A stretch of DNA of 64,000 nt. It comes from Cricetomys ansorgei. Its lineage: Eukaryota; Chordata; Mammalia; Rodentia; Nesomyidae. Below the pieces are notes generated by a model. That model worked only from the letters and a program-made list of their open reading frames with translations. It was not told where the DNA came from and searched no databases. Of the stretch, positions 46,414-57,800 are shown piece after piece; the first letter of the stretch is position 1; every line of letters starts with the position of its first letter. Position numbers and translations under genes: made by a program. The stretch spans positions 71,092,501 through 71,156,500 of the forward strand of contig JAMJFZ010000199.1 in NCBI GenBank assembly GCA_026225945.1. Reading direction: 5' to 3'.

Positions 46414-46860
46414 GCTGCTCAGCCTGTTTACAAAAGTGAGCCAAACAGCTTATATATAGCCAGAAGTGGAGAGTTTGCACCAATCAGAACAGACCATTAT
46501 GCAAATGAAGGGTGTTGTTTACACCAATCAAGGCACTGCTTGTTTTGTACTAATCAGTCAGTCTCCTTTGCTGGACTACCAGAGGAAGTGCTTATCTGAC
46601 CTGGTATAAGTGGCTGCTGGGAAAGGCCTAGTCAAAGCTGTTTAAAACAATCATTGCAGAAGCCATACCCCTTGGAGCTGAGTCGTATTTTAGTCTTGCA
46701 CATCTGTGGAATGTTCAAAACAGCCTGTGATGGCATAAGGATAGTCCACCCAGCTGCCTGGCAGGCAGCCCTTTGCTCAGGGATATTATTAGGGTACCAT
46801 GGAGGGGTTCTGATGATATCAACCAGAGAATCAAAGAGCCTCATCTTTCAAATAAAGTGT
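46414..46860 (+). mobile_element. Possible solo LTR of an endogenous retrovirus
   Basis: About 450 bp with clustered promoter motifs: TATATATA (46451), CCAAT boxes (46480-46484 and 46524-46528), an octamer ATGCAAAT (46499-46506), and an AATAAA shortly before the right end. This spacing resembles an LTR with U3 and R regions. No flanking retroviral genes, primer-binding site or target duplication was found, so the call is tentative. Confidence 0.35.
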
Positions 46861-46886
46861 TTTTTTTTTTTTAAGATTATATTAAA

Positions 46887-47133
46887 TAGGGGCTCAGTGG
46901 TTAAAGTGTTTGCCCTGTAAGCATGTAAGGACTAGAGTTTGGATCCCCAGGACCCATGTACAATTATGTGTAATTAAGAGCTGCCAATAGAAACATACAT
47001 GGATAAATAAATCAGCTAAGCATAGTGCTTCATGTCTAATCTTACAGCTCAGAAGGCTGAGACAGTAAGATCATTGTGAGTTTGAGGCCAGTCTGGGCTA
47101 TGGAATGAGACTGTCTCAAGAAAAAAAAAACAA
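46887..47133 (+). repeat. tRNA-derived SINE and B1-like SINE
   Basis: A B2/B4-like piece (GGGGCTCAGTGGTTAAAGTG) at 46887-47010 and a diverged B1 at 47017-47133. Confidence 0.65.
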
Positions 47134-47134
47134 A

Positions 47135-47470
47135 CAATGGTTGACCCTGTTAACTTGACACAAGGTCAAGTCACCTGGGAAGGGAGTCTCAATGAGGGTC
47201 TGACTAGATTATATTGGCCTACGGGCATGTATGTAGGGGGATAGCTATGGGGAGTTATCTTAATTAGTGGACTTTGTCCACTGTGGGTGGTACCATTTCC
47301 TAGGAAGCGGATCCTGGATTTTATATGAGTGGAGAAAGCAGACTTGCACTAGCATTCGTGAGTCATTACTGTGAATGTAATATGACTAGCTACTCTAGGT
47401 TCCTGCAGCCTAGACCTCCTGCAGTGGTGGACTACAAACTAAAATTGTGAGCCAAATAAATTCTGAAGTT
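47135..47470 (-). repeat. Rodent interspersed repeat, family X copy 2 (reverse)
   Basis: Its order of blocks (AACTTGACACAAGGTCAAGT first) is the reverse of 47883-48240. It is followed by an antisense B1 at 47476-47628. Confidence 0.5.
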
Positions 47471-47475
47471 GCTTT

Positions 47476-47628
47476 GGTTCTTTTGTTTTTCAAGACAGGC
47501 TTTCTCTGTTTATCCATGACTATTCTGGAACTCGATTTGTAGACCAGGCTGGCCTCGAAATCAGAGGTCCACCTGCCTCTGCCTCCTGAGTGCTGAGATT
47601 AAAGGTATGTACCAGTGCATCCAGCTTT
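47476..47628 (-). repeat. B1 SINE
   Basis: TTTTCAAGACAGGCTTTCTC start and AAAGGTATGTACCAGTGCAT end. Confidence 0.85.
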
Positions 47629-47882
47629 TGTTGGGGGTATTTCTATCTCAGCATCAGAAATGTGCCCATGCTATGGCTATTTGGTCAAGCAATTCATGAT
47701 AGAAGTGATATTATTTACATGAATAAGTGGGTTGAACTAGGTGACCACATACAATTTTAACCTTCAAGAGAACAGCAACTTTCCAATCCACTAAGGCACC
47801 CATTAAGATCAAGGCAGAAATATAGTGACCCCCCCCCCTTTTTAAAGGACAGAATTTAACTAAAGGATTTGATTACACAGAT

Positions 47883-48240
47883 GTCTTAGTTAAGGTTTCT
47901 TGCTATGATAAAACACCATAACCAAAACCAACTTGGGGAGGGAGAACAGGAACTCAAAGCAGGAACCTAGAGGCAGTAACTGAAACAGAAGCCATGGAGG
48001 AACATTGCTTACTGGCATGCTTCTCATGGCTTGCTCAGCCTGCTTCCTTATACAATCTAAGACCACCTGCTGGGGAGTGGCACCACCCACAGTGGGCTGG
48101 GCCCTTCCACATCAATCAATAATCAAGAACAGTGCTCCACAAGCTTGCCCACAGGCCAATCTGGTGGGAACATTTTCTCAATTGAGAGTCCTCCAAAAAT
48201 GACTCTAGCTTATATCAAGTTGACAAAAAAACTAACCAGG
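47883..48240 (+). repeat. Rodent interspersed repeat, family X copy 3
   Basis: Begins TTAGTTAAGGTTTCTTGCTA and ends near CAAGTTGACAAAAAAACTAA. Aligned by eye with 29004-29382. Confidence 0.65.
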
Positions 48241-48483
48241 ACAGCATATGAACCATAAAAACAGCAGCATGCAAAGGAAAAAAACAAGAGAAGTAGCTCT
48301 CACCCCTGGGTCTGGAGAACGAAGGGAAGAAGGTACCAAACTGAGCACAAGCCCTGCCTGGCTCCTTTCTGCAAATGTCGTCTGATCCAGTCATTAGTGT
48401 ACCTGCTTCAGACATCCTACTGCTGGGATCCACTTGGTACATACATGCAAGCAAAACACTCATACACATACAACTAAAAAGAT

Positions 48484-48640
48484 AAGCCAGGTGGTGGTGG
48501 CACATGCCTTTAATCCCAGCACTCTGGGAGGCAGAGGCAGGTGGATCACTGTGATTTCAAGGCCAGCCTGGTCTACAGAGTGAGTTCCAAGACAGCCAGA
48601 GTTACATACAAGAGAGACACACTGTCTCTGAAAAATAAAT
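48484..48640 (+). repeat. B1 SINE
   Basis: CATGCCTTTAATCCCAGCAC start; ends in GTCTCTGAAAAATAAAT, close to the Wdr97 3' end. Confidence 0.9.
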
Positions 48641-48713
48641 TTGTGTATATTTTTTAATTTTGGCCAAGCACGGAATGGTGATTTGCCAAGGTTGTAGGAA
48701 GAGGAAGCTGGGC

Positions 48714-48746
48714 CTTGGCTTGTGGTCTTGGCTTGTGGTCTTGGCT
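48714..48746. repeat. 13-bp tandem repeat after the Wdr97 stop
   Basis: CTTGGCTTGTGGT occurs twice plus a partial third copy, just downstream of the Wdr97 stop codon. Confidence 0.8.
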
Positions 48747-48758
48747 ATGTTTCCTAGA

Positions 48759-51700
48759 TTAACTGTAGGTATCGGGGTCTGTGTCTTCAGGCAGAAAGTA
48801 GCGTTGTAGTGTAGGCTGAAGGAGGAGCGGGGGCAGTGCCCGTGGGGGTGCAGGCCAGCCTGGGGGAAAGGGCTGCAACTCCACTCGTGGCAGTGGCAGC
48901 TTCAGCACCCTGAGAGAACCACTACGAGCTATGCCCTGGCGGTATAACCTGTGACCTGGATGTGGGGAGCCAGGCAAGGAAAGCTGTAGGCTGAGGTTGG
49001 GTAGGGGATACACCAGGGTTCAGTTTCTACCCGTGTCCACTCACCCCTGAGAAACATCCCAGAGCTCTGTTTCTTGTCCTCCTGCAGCCGGAGGATGGGG
49101 TAGATCCTGGAGGAGGGAGAGGATTCAGTTAGGCCTTCCCCTGTAACCATGCACGGTCAGCCCAACATGCCCACTGTCATGCGCACCAGCGATCCCGGGG
49201 CGGTTGCACCACAAAGCTGGGCCTTAGTGGCCTTAGGTGTGAGACAGTTACATATTCCTCCTCCTCTGACACCTCCATCATTCTCTGTTGCTTTGCCCAC
49301 TGGCTCTCACAAAAGAAGTTAAGCACATCAATATGAAACAGGTCCAGCATCTGAGAGCGTGCCCATTCTGTCTGCTCCAGTGACGGTGGCCCTTTTCTTA
49401 CTGAAGGAGTCACAGGGACATGCAAGGAGCTCTGGTACATAGAAACGAAGACCTGAAGTGCATCAGCAAGTGGTCTTTTGTTCAGCCGGGATCGCAGATG
49501 TGGCTGTACAGCCTGGAGGTCTGGGACGGATACCACACACTCCACAGGTGAAGACATAGGTGATGCCGTTGGCTCTTGAATACGTAAGGACATTTCTGAT
49601 GCTTGTGAGGTTGGCCAAGAGGGTTTTAAGGCAGGCAAGGTTGCCCCAGAGGCCAGGGAGGCTTGTGAGGAGACCTCCCTGGGAGGCTCCACAGAAACAC
49701 TGACTGTAGTCTGATCCAAGTTATTCATCTATAGAGGAATGACCCATGGAGTAAGGACCCTTGCACCTGTATCTCTAAAACTTCCTCTGCTAGAGTCCCA
49801 GTTCCAACGAGAGGGTACCTCATTCAGCCCCTCCCTCCACCCCCATGCAGCCTTCTGCTGTGTAGGGAGTTCTCAAGAAATGTTCTTGTTGAGGCATTCC
49901 TGTGGGCACCACTCATGGTCTTCTGGGAGACCTCTGAAGAAGGCAACAGGTACCCAGTAGGTGAGCCACTCAGCCCTTGACCCACCAGACCTGGAGAATA
50001 AGTTCTTCAAGCTTCTGATGACACTGTGTTCGTACAGAGGCCTTGGAGTCAAAGTTGAAGGTCTCAGCCCAGAGCATCATCTCCTGGAACAGGAAGCCGT
50101 GCGGGTCCTGGAGGCCCAGCCCCTCCAGCAGATGGTTGAGCTCTGGCCTGGGGCAGGTGGATAAGGATTAACCCAAGTAATTCCAAAGTGGTGGGGAAAA
50201 CCTGGCAGGGGCACAACTCACTGGTAACTGGCTGGAACGAAGAAGATAAAGGACATAATCTCCAGTAGCACATCAAGGACTTCCAGGCTGCAGGCCATGA
50301 GCAGCTGCAGCGCCAGCAACACAAACTGCTTCTGAGTATTATCCTAGGCTCACAAGTGGGGTGGTGGAGGTGGGGGACTGTGGTTGTTTCTGGAAGTAGG
50401 TGAGGATACAGGGTACTGTGGAGGGACTCACCTGTAGGTTAGGAGGGTAATCATTGTTGAGCAAGTACAAGAGTTTGGCCTGCAGCCGGCAACAAACTTC
50501 AGTGCTCACATCAGGCAACAGCCTCATCAAAGCTTGTAGAATATTCACTCGATCTGGCCAGTTGGCCTGCACCAGGTAGTCCACCAACACGGAGGCCAGG
50601 CCCTCTATTGTGCCCATCTCTGGATAGGCCTGTGGGAAGACTTGCTGAGGCCCTGCCCTTTCCCAACTCCATTCTGCCTGCAAATTAGCCCTTGCCTTCT
50701 CTCCTCCCCCTACCCCCAGGCTTCCTGGCTTCCCAGAGTTTCCTAACCTCCAGGGTAAAGATTGGGAACAGTTTTTTGAACCAGTTCTGGACAACAAAAT
50801 AACGCAGGAACTCAGGCAAATGCCCAAAGCGCTCTTCCCAGGGTGACTGCTTAAGGTCGGGGTGGGGACGTTGGGGAACTAAATGGGTCAGGATCCTGGT
50901 CTTGATCTTGCGGGCTTCACGTCGAGGTCTTGTCACGTCCTTGGAGACGGCCTTGAAGACGGCCTTGAAGACGTCCTTGGAGACGTCCTAGGAGAAATGA
51001 CAAAAGCTTCAGACCCATCTCTCAACAGTAATCTCACCCTTCCCATGAGAGTTTAGAATGCTTACTTGAGTGTCTGGTTCCCAGAGTTTTCGTGGCTCAT
51101 CAGAAGTTGCGGAGGAGGAGATCCGGGTCACTTCAGAGTCCTCGACTGCATCTTCTGCTCTCTCATCAGTCTCATTATACTCTTTCTTCTGTGCCTTTCT
51201 AAGCCAGTGGATTAGTTTGCTTCGCCACCTGCTAGTAGACTTTCGGTGCCTTAGCCAGTCGTCATCATGTTTTCTAGGTAGCTGTAAAGGGACAAGAGAA
51301 GACATGTGGCAGGATGTGGAGATAGCAGGGCCCTCCCTCATAACACCAAGCCCTACTTCTTGCCTTTAATTTGCTCTGGGTAGAGAGCTCTTCTAGGGAT
51401 CCAAGGGCGCCAACCTCTTTATGCATCCACAACTGCCGCAGTATCACAGAGTTGGGTACACAGCCAGGAAAGCTGATAGGCCGAGAGCCTTTCTAGATGT
51501 AGACGGCAACAGATTGGGCTGAGAATCTGAGGTCACCCAACTGGGATTATAACCAGGAGCACCCCCATAACCATGGGCCTCCAAAAGCCAGATAACTGGT
51601 AACCTCTGTTCTCAACACAGAAATGAGTGGTTTAGTTTGGGAAAACAGGAGGGTAATCTGGTGGAATATGAACTGTAAATGAAGAGAGGAATCTTGAGGT

Positions 51701-54700
51701 GTCTGGCCCCTGGTCAGCACTGGCCACACACATGCTTTCCATGGAACTGAGCCTGAAACCTAAAACAGGGATGTCTATAAAAACTATGGGAGACGGGACA
51801 AGGTAGGAAGAAAGGAGCTTGAGGAAAGGTCAATGTATTAAGTAGATAGGACTCCCCAAGCTGGATGGGCTAATAATATACCTGGACAGGGGTCTGGTGT
51901 GTGTTAAGCAAGAGATTAGGGTTTATGACAAAGTATGAGAAGATGGTGGATCTTGAGGGACTGGCCCCACTGTACTTTGCTTTTCTGAAGCTCAAGAACT
52001 CTGGTCTTTGAGAAAATGTCTTTAGGGAACGTAGCACTCCTGCTGGGGAGAACTATATGCAGAAACAACCACTGGTGATGGACCTTTGGCTCAGGCCTAG
52101 TCCTGGAAAGCAGCAGGAAGTCCATGTCCACAGCCACACCAGAACTGTACAGGCTGGAGAGGTACAGGGTTCTAAAGCCTTGACCCTGTAGGCTCCAGGT
52201 AAGCATGGCCCTTGGGTCAGATTGGGACACAATGACTTATAGCAAAGAGAGACAGGCTATGCAAAAAGAGTGACCCTTAGAAGAGGCCACTTCTGGGAGG
52301 ATGGAGGATGGGGTCTCACCCTGTAGAACTGTATGGTGGCAGGAAAGAAGCCCCCGAGTTTTGAGACAGGCTCTTTGGGCCGTCTGTGCAGCAACAGTGG
52401 AACCTGGGAAGGGACAGGGACTAAGAATAAGAGCACAACCCCAAAGCCCTTGAAACTGCCCTTAAATAGTCAGCTTACCACTTGCAGGGTCCCTCACCCT
52501 ATTCTGCAGGTAGAAGGGCAATATGTTCAGGTCTGTGATCTTCTCTCCAAGCTGATTCCATTTCAGCTGCAGATCCAAACTGAGGCCCAGCTCATAGCTC
52601 AGGGAGGAGCGTGCTAGAAGCTAGGGTATACAAGTAGCTACAAGGAACTGGAACAGGAACCACAACACAAGGCATGGAGAGATATGGGAAGGGAAGGAGA
52701 CCTCACCTGGGATGCACGACTATGCACGGTCCGAGGGGTGGGTGGAATGGGCAAGGAGACCCGGGGAAGGCGGGCAAAGCGCCTGTCTGGGGTTCCTAGG
52801 GTTCGGGAAGCTGAGGGCACTGATTGAATATCAGTGCTAAATCTAGCCTGCCCAGCACTGTCGGCAGCTCCAAGCTGGATCCTGTCTTGGGACTCATTTT
52901 CTGTGTTCTCCTGCAGGGAGTCTCTTCCAGATTTTATGTCCTAGAACCGGAGAAAACAGGTAGCTTGTATCAGGGTGAAGGTCATGGCAGGACTGGGACT
53001 GATCCCATACCTACCAGCACTTCAGGCCCATAGATTAGATGTAAATAATTGTCAAAGGCTTCCTGGCGCAGATTCCAGGAGAGCGTGGGCTGAGGTTCTG
53101 GGACCACCAGTCCTGTCATCAGTTGTTTAAGATCTTCATCCCGGGCTATGATATCCTCCAAGTCCTGAGGTAGTGATCAGTGGTCAGCCTATGCTTTCTT
53201 GAAGACTTTCCATGTGCTTCCCAAACAACCATGAGGGTCCCAGGTCAGAGACTGACAGGTTGTGGCCTGAGCCTGGCCATGGGGCATGGGTGGGCACTGG
53301 GCTGGCAAAAGTTCAGAACCTACACTACCTCCTTCGATACTGGCTGCTGAAGTGTTTCTGTCTGGTTGTGGATGAAGGACAAGGCCGCACTGTAGACAGG
53401 AAGAGGAATAGATAGGATAGGTCAGAAGCTGGAGTAAGGACCAGCCAGGAGAAAAGATTCTAGGATTGAGATGTGGCAATACCAGAGGGACTTGGGAGAG
53501 TAGAGAACTCATACTGGGGACATAAAGCTATGCAAACCCTGCTCCCAGGGCTGGGGAGAACCCTCCACACAAGCCAAATAGCTGTGCCGGCAGACCGGAG
53601 GCTGGTTGCTCCACGTAGACTGGCAAGCCTCTGCTGCTGGGTGGATGTCAGTGGCTTCTGGCTGGTCAATGGCAGTGGAGGGTCATTCACTACATCAGAG
53701 ACTTTCATACACAATTTCTGAAGAAGCAAGTGGAGCTTTGTTTCCAGTACTGTCTATGTACAATAGCCAACCCCACCTTGCCTACCTTGACTTCATGGAT
53801 ACCTTAACGAGAAAGGATGTGGGTAGGTAGAGCTTATAGGATATCAGGCAGAGGCGAGAACCTAGTGCAAATACCAGGTCTCCACTGTTGCTGGAGAAGG
53901 CCAGGGCCTGAGGGGGACCATCCAGCTGCAGAAGCCTACAAGAGTACCCAGAGTTTAGCCCCTGCTTCACAGAGTAGGAACCCAAGGCAGTGACGGGGTT
54001 AGACCCTGTCCCCCTCAGTCCAGCCCCAGGTCTTCAATGGGAAGCAGAAGTTAGAAGAGCCCTGATGGCTGCCCTCCAGCCACTATCTGCCCCCACACCA
54101 TTAGGCCCCAGCCCACCGCAGCAGGAGGTTCTCCCAGGTCCAGATTCGGATGGTGCAGTCCAGGCTGGAGCAGGCATACAGCTTGAGGGTGGGGCAGCAG
54201 CATAGGCCTAGGGGCAGAACTAAGGTTAGGAAGCAGATGAGAATAAGGACACAGGCTTCACCTTTGCTCCATTCCCCTCACCAGTGATGTGGTCCATAGG
54301 GTCATCCTGTGGCCGGTGGTCACAGCGCATTTTGCTACCCAGGCCAAACTGCACCAGGCCATAGGTGGCGCTCTCTGGATCCTCAAAGCCTACAGTGATA
54401 CGCTTGCCCAGGGCACAGAGCATTACCACTGGTTGGCAACAGGTAAAGGTGCGTAGCAGGCTCAGGCTCTCCTCGGCATATGGGAATACACGCCACATCT
54501 TTACTGTCAGATCTGCACCTTTGGGCAGCAGGAACCAGGGCTGACTTCAGGAACGAGCACGTGCTCCCAGGCTGTCTTGGAGGGAGATGAGGTACTGACC
54601 TGAAGTGACAATGCTGTTCCAGGTGGATCCAATGGCAGTCACTGGTCCTGGGCTGTGTGCTTCTGTATGAAAGACCGTCACTGATGTGCGCCAATCCAGC

Positions 54701-57145
54701 ACAGACAGTGTGCCGTCTGAGTTCCCCGTCACAGGTAGGAACCTGTGGGAAGTGATAGAGCCTGTTGGCCAAAGGTCTGTCACTAAGTCAGCCACATTTG
54801 GTCTTAACCAGCCTCAGAAGGCTGTAGCGCTCACCTATTTTTATTTTTCCAGGCCCAGGCAATGGTACTGCGGAGCATGTCACCTCGATTCTGGCGCACA
54901 ATCTCCCAGCAAGTGAATGCACTACGAGAGTCTGTAAGATGGCTGTAGAGGTGCAAGCAGCAGGGCCGCGGCGCTGGGGGTGGACGTGGACGCAGGCGGT
55001 GTAGCACGACCATGGGGGAGCGTGCTGCATTGGCACGCAGTAGGTGACCTGAGCGTGTCAACACCCACAGCGCTTCCCGAGACAAACAATAAACTACCCC
55101 AGCCGCACAGTCCTCCGGCTCCAGCAGCAGTGAGCTCACAGTTAGTCCTGTAACAGCTGACACCAGATAGACCGACCCATCTGCACAGGCGCATATGAGG
55201 CGAATGGGTAGAGATGGGTCAGTTGGTGCCGGCAGCACTGGTGCCACCTGTACATGGAGCACTGGTGCAGATAGCTGTGCTAATGGCAAATAGAGGTCAC
55301 GCACACGCCATAGCTCCACACTTTTTGAGCGCAGAGAAAGCACTGGCCAGCCAGGACTTGCAGGAGCCTGCAAATGTCTCACTCTCTCAGAATGTACATC
55401 TTTGCTCTGGCTACACAGTGTTACTTGTCCCACCTGAGTTGCAGCCCGCAGGTCCCATGTGCGTAGCGTGCCATCCTGTGAGGCAGATATTGCCAGCGTG
55501 GTGTTTGGGATCAGGGTCATAGCTGTCACTGGGCCTGCAGGAAAGGTGCAAATCTTTTTGGCACACTATCCTTAAAGAGGAAATTCTGAGATACAGCCAA
55601 CACTGGAGAGGGGCAAGCTCAGGATGAAAGAGAAAGAAAGGCTGCAAGAGCTGCCAGACTGTGGCATACCTGTGTGGCCCACAAACACCATCCTGATCTG
55701 CCAGTCAGTCTCCCACACCTTCACTGTACTGTCCCGGGAAGCTGTTACCATGGCTTCTACCTCCTCACAGTACTCCAGGTCTGAGATAATGCTAGAGGGG
55801 AATGGGAGGCCGGTGGAATCAGCACAGTCCTGTCTGCAGATCCCATAGCTCCTGCAATAATCGGCTCTCCTTAGGGGATCTGCCTCCCATCCACCTGTCC
55901 CCTGACTCCCCTCACGTTTTGTGCAGATCCTGGCACACATCTATGAGAGTCCAGGAATGCAGATCAAAAGTGAGCACCGCTGAGCCATAGGCAGCAAAGC
56001 AATACTGGGTACGCTGGTCAGTTTCTGGCCCTAGAGCCAGACACTTGAGTGAGCCAGGCAAGCCTGGAGGTGGCTGCAAAGGTAAGCCACAGGACACCAG
56101 GCGGCGACCACCTGAACGGAACTTCCAGAGCTCCAGGCTGCCTCCAAGCTGGGCCACAATCAACAGTCCCAGGCTGGGCACTGGTAAGCAGCAAAAAGGC
56201 TCCTGTCTCAGTGGCTTGCTCACCAATGGCTGGCTCAGCCAGAGCAGGTTTAACTTTGGGCCCTAATAAGCTCAGTCCAGCTGGGCCCCAGCCTACAAAG
56301 CGACCCACTTCTCCCAGAGGGCCAGGCACAGTCACTAGCCCATTAAGCAACACAGGAGCCTTTAGCTTTGACTGCAACCAGCCATCCTTGGTATGCTGAT
56401 GCAGGTTACCATCACCATCTAGTACTATGAAGCGTTCACCAATTGGGTCCTGTGCTATGGAGCACAGTCCAGCTGCCACTTCCAGGCGACGCAGTGACTC
56501 TAGCCCATGTGTCATTCGAGTGACACGCAGCTCTGCGCTTTTCTCCTGCAGGCCAGAGTGGACAAACGTATGTGTGAGCAATCAAGGCAGGAGCTCTTCT
56601 GTCTAGGGAAACTTGAAAGGACCAGTGGAGAAGGGGCCCAGCATCTCTAGGGAAGAGCCCACCTAGAAACCTCATAGAGAGCCACACCTTTTCCACAATG
56701 TCATGGAGGTATGTGCGTAGGTGTAGCCACAGCTGTTGGGCGCGGGAACGCAGTGGCAAACTCCTCCAGAGCTGGTTATTGGTAAAGAACTCCGTGGCCT
56801 GAGGAGGCTCATCCAACAGACCCATTTCTGTAAGCCAGTGGAGGATTCAGTGTCACCATGGCCTTGTACCCCAACCCTGGAGTTGGTAAACAACAAGGAG
56901 CCCTCCTCTGAGGGTCATAAGTTAAGGATTGCCCAGGGAACCTGCACCTCCAGCACTGAACAACAAGCTTAACATCTGCTTCCTAGTGGGGTGCCTGGAA
57001 AATGCTAGGTCCCCTCACCATCCTTTTCTGTGAGCACCCCAGGATCTGGGACATCATAGCTGTCCTCATCATAAAAGTCTGTGTCCAGAATCTGGTCACC
57101 CTCTGATGAATGGCGTTTGCTCATGTTAAGCATCATGCCATCCAT
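48759..57145 (-). CDS. Wdr97: WD repeat-containing protein 97 (WDR97), with an apparent 1-nt frameshift
   Basis: Large WD40 protein (human about 1,620 residues), little studied, probably testis/cilium related. The 24 coding exons are 57019-57145, 56688-56827, 55916-56545, 55670-55791, 54835-55534, 54600-54742, 54282-54518, 54117-54207, 53803-53935, 53596-53717, 53329-53389, 53015-53164, 52707-52940, 52498-52620, 52320-52403, 51364-51492, 51066-51281, 50748-50987, 50432-50629, 50222-50343, 49991-50147, 49187-49728, 49045-49106 and 48759-48955. The sum is 4,960 nt, one more than a multiple of three. The extra base is in exon 3 near 56249-56251; without it about 1,652 residues result. WD repeats are clear at STVKVWE, DGTLRTWDL, LTVKMW and CTIRIWTWEN in the N-terminal half. 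The C-terminus ends RYFLPEDTDPDTYS. Intron 16 appears to use a GC donor. The exon 10 donor (GTCTGC) is weak and was placed by homology. Confidence 0.9.
55916..56545 (-). CDS. Wdr97: Wdr97 coding exon 3, carrying the frameshift
   Basis: This exon is 630 nt long. Codon phases of its neighbours demand length 2 modulo 3 (629). The reading frame of the first half (GERFIVLDGDGNLHQH to GWGPAGLSLLGPKV) continues only in the +1 frame of the second half (NLLWLSQPLVSKPLRQEPF to SAVLTFDLHSWTLIDVC). The switch falls at a run of three A on the coding strand (T at 56249-56251). Read literally, the protein would stop at 56018-56020 after about 264 residues. Confidence 0.85.
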
Positions 57146-57290
57146 GTCTACTACGGAGAATCCCAGAGGTGAGAAGTGTAACAGTTCTCGAGACTAAGTA
57201 ACGGACATGCGGTAACTGTTGCTAGGATACCAGACGCTACTGGCTCCGCCCCATGACGCACGCCCCGCCCCCACAAACTCCCAGGTTCGA
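57146..57290 (-). promoter_or_regulatory. Probable Wdr97 promoter in the Maf1-Wdr97 gap
   Basis: Only about 160 bp separate the Maf1 polyadenylation signal from the Wdr97 ATG. The gap holds two GC boxes (near 57245-57252 and 57262-57271), a CRE-like TGACGCAC at 57254 and an RFX X-box-like GTTGCTAGGATAC at 57218-57230 (one good half-site, one degenerate). CRE and X-box motifs suit a testis or cilium gene. The assignment is inferred from position and motif only. Confidence 0.4.
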
Positions 57291-57307
57291 ACTAAGTCAC
57301 AGAAACT

Positions 57308-57313
57308 TTTATT
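57308..57313 (-). terminator. Maf1: Maf1 polyadenylation signal
   Basis: The minus strand reads AATAAA about 490 nt downstream of the Maf1 stop codon. It is the only canonical signal seen between that stop and the Wdr97 start. Confidence 0.7.
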
Positions 57314-57800
57314 GGAAACGAATGAGCTGCAGCAAAGTGACACTCAGTGCATGTGGCCCGCCTAGTGAGGTGGGGGGCAAAAGTGGGCACCAGGGACCAG
57401 TCCAAGACCAGATCCCATAAACACTGGGCACCGCTTACAGGGCTTCAAGTCACTGGCCCTTAGAGCTGGAGTGTACAGGCCCAATAAGAAATACAAAAAT
57501 AAACTCTGTGGTCCAGCTGTCCTGTCTGTGGCAGACTGTTGGTGCAGAGCAGTCACTTTTTCTATCAGGCCCTATGCTGTTTAATCCAGCTACAGCATGG
57601 GCAGTAGGAGCCTGAAGGGGTGAGTGGACGTCCACAGGCTGAAGCCAAAGGGCTAGGCAGGTATAGCCTTGGGCTCTGCCAGGATGCCAAAGGGCAGTGC
57701 CAGGTTGTAGCCAGCATCTGGAAGGCTCTGGAACTCCTCAGGTGGGCAGGTCCAAGCATTGGTCGAAGCTGGATGAAGCTGAGACCTCCGCTTTTCCTCA

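Noticed and set aside
48938..48955. Alternative acceptor for the last Wdr97 exon at CACAG before GTTATACC
   Set aside because: It gives the wrong phase. The acceptor 7 nt upstream (ATCCAG) keeps the frame through to PDTYS and has a better pyrimidine tract.
56672..56896. Out-of-frame open stretches over Wdr97 exons
   Set aside because: They are shadows of the Wdr97 reading frame; only the phase-consistent exon chain was kept.
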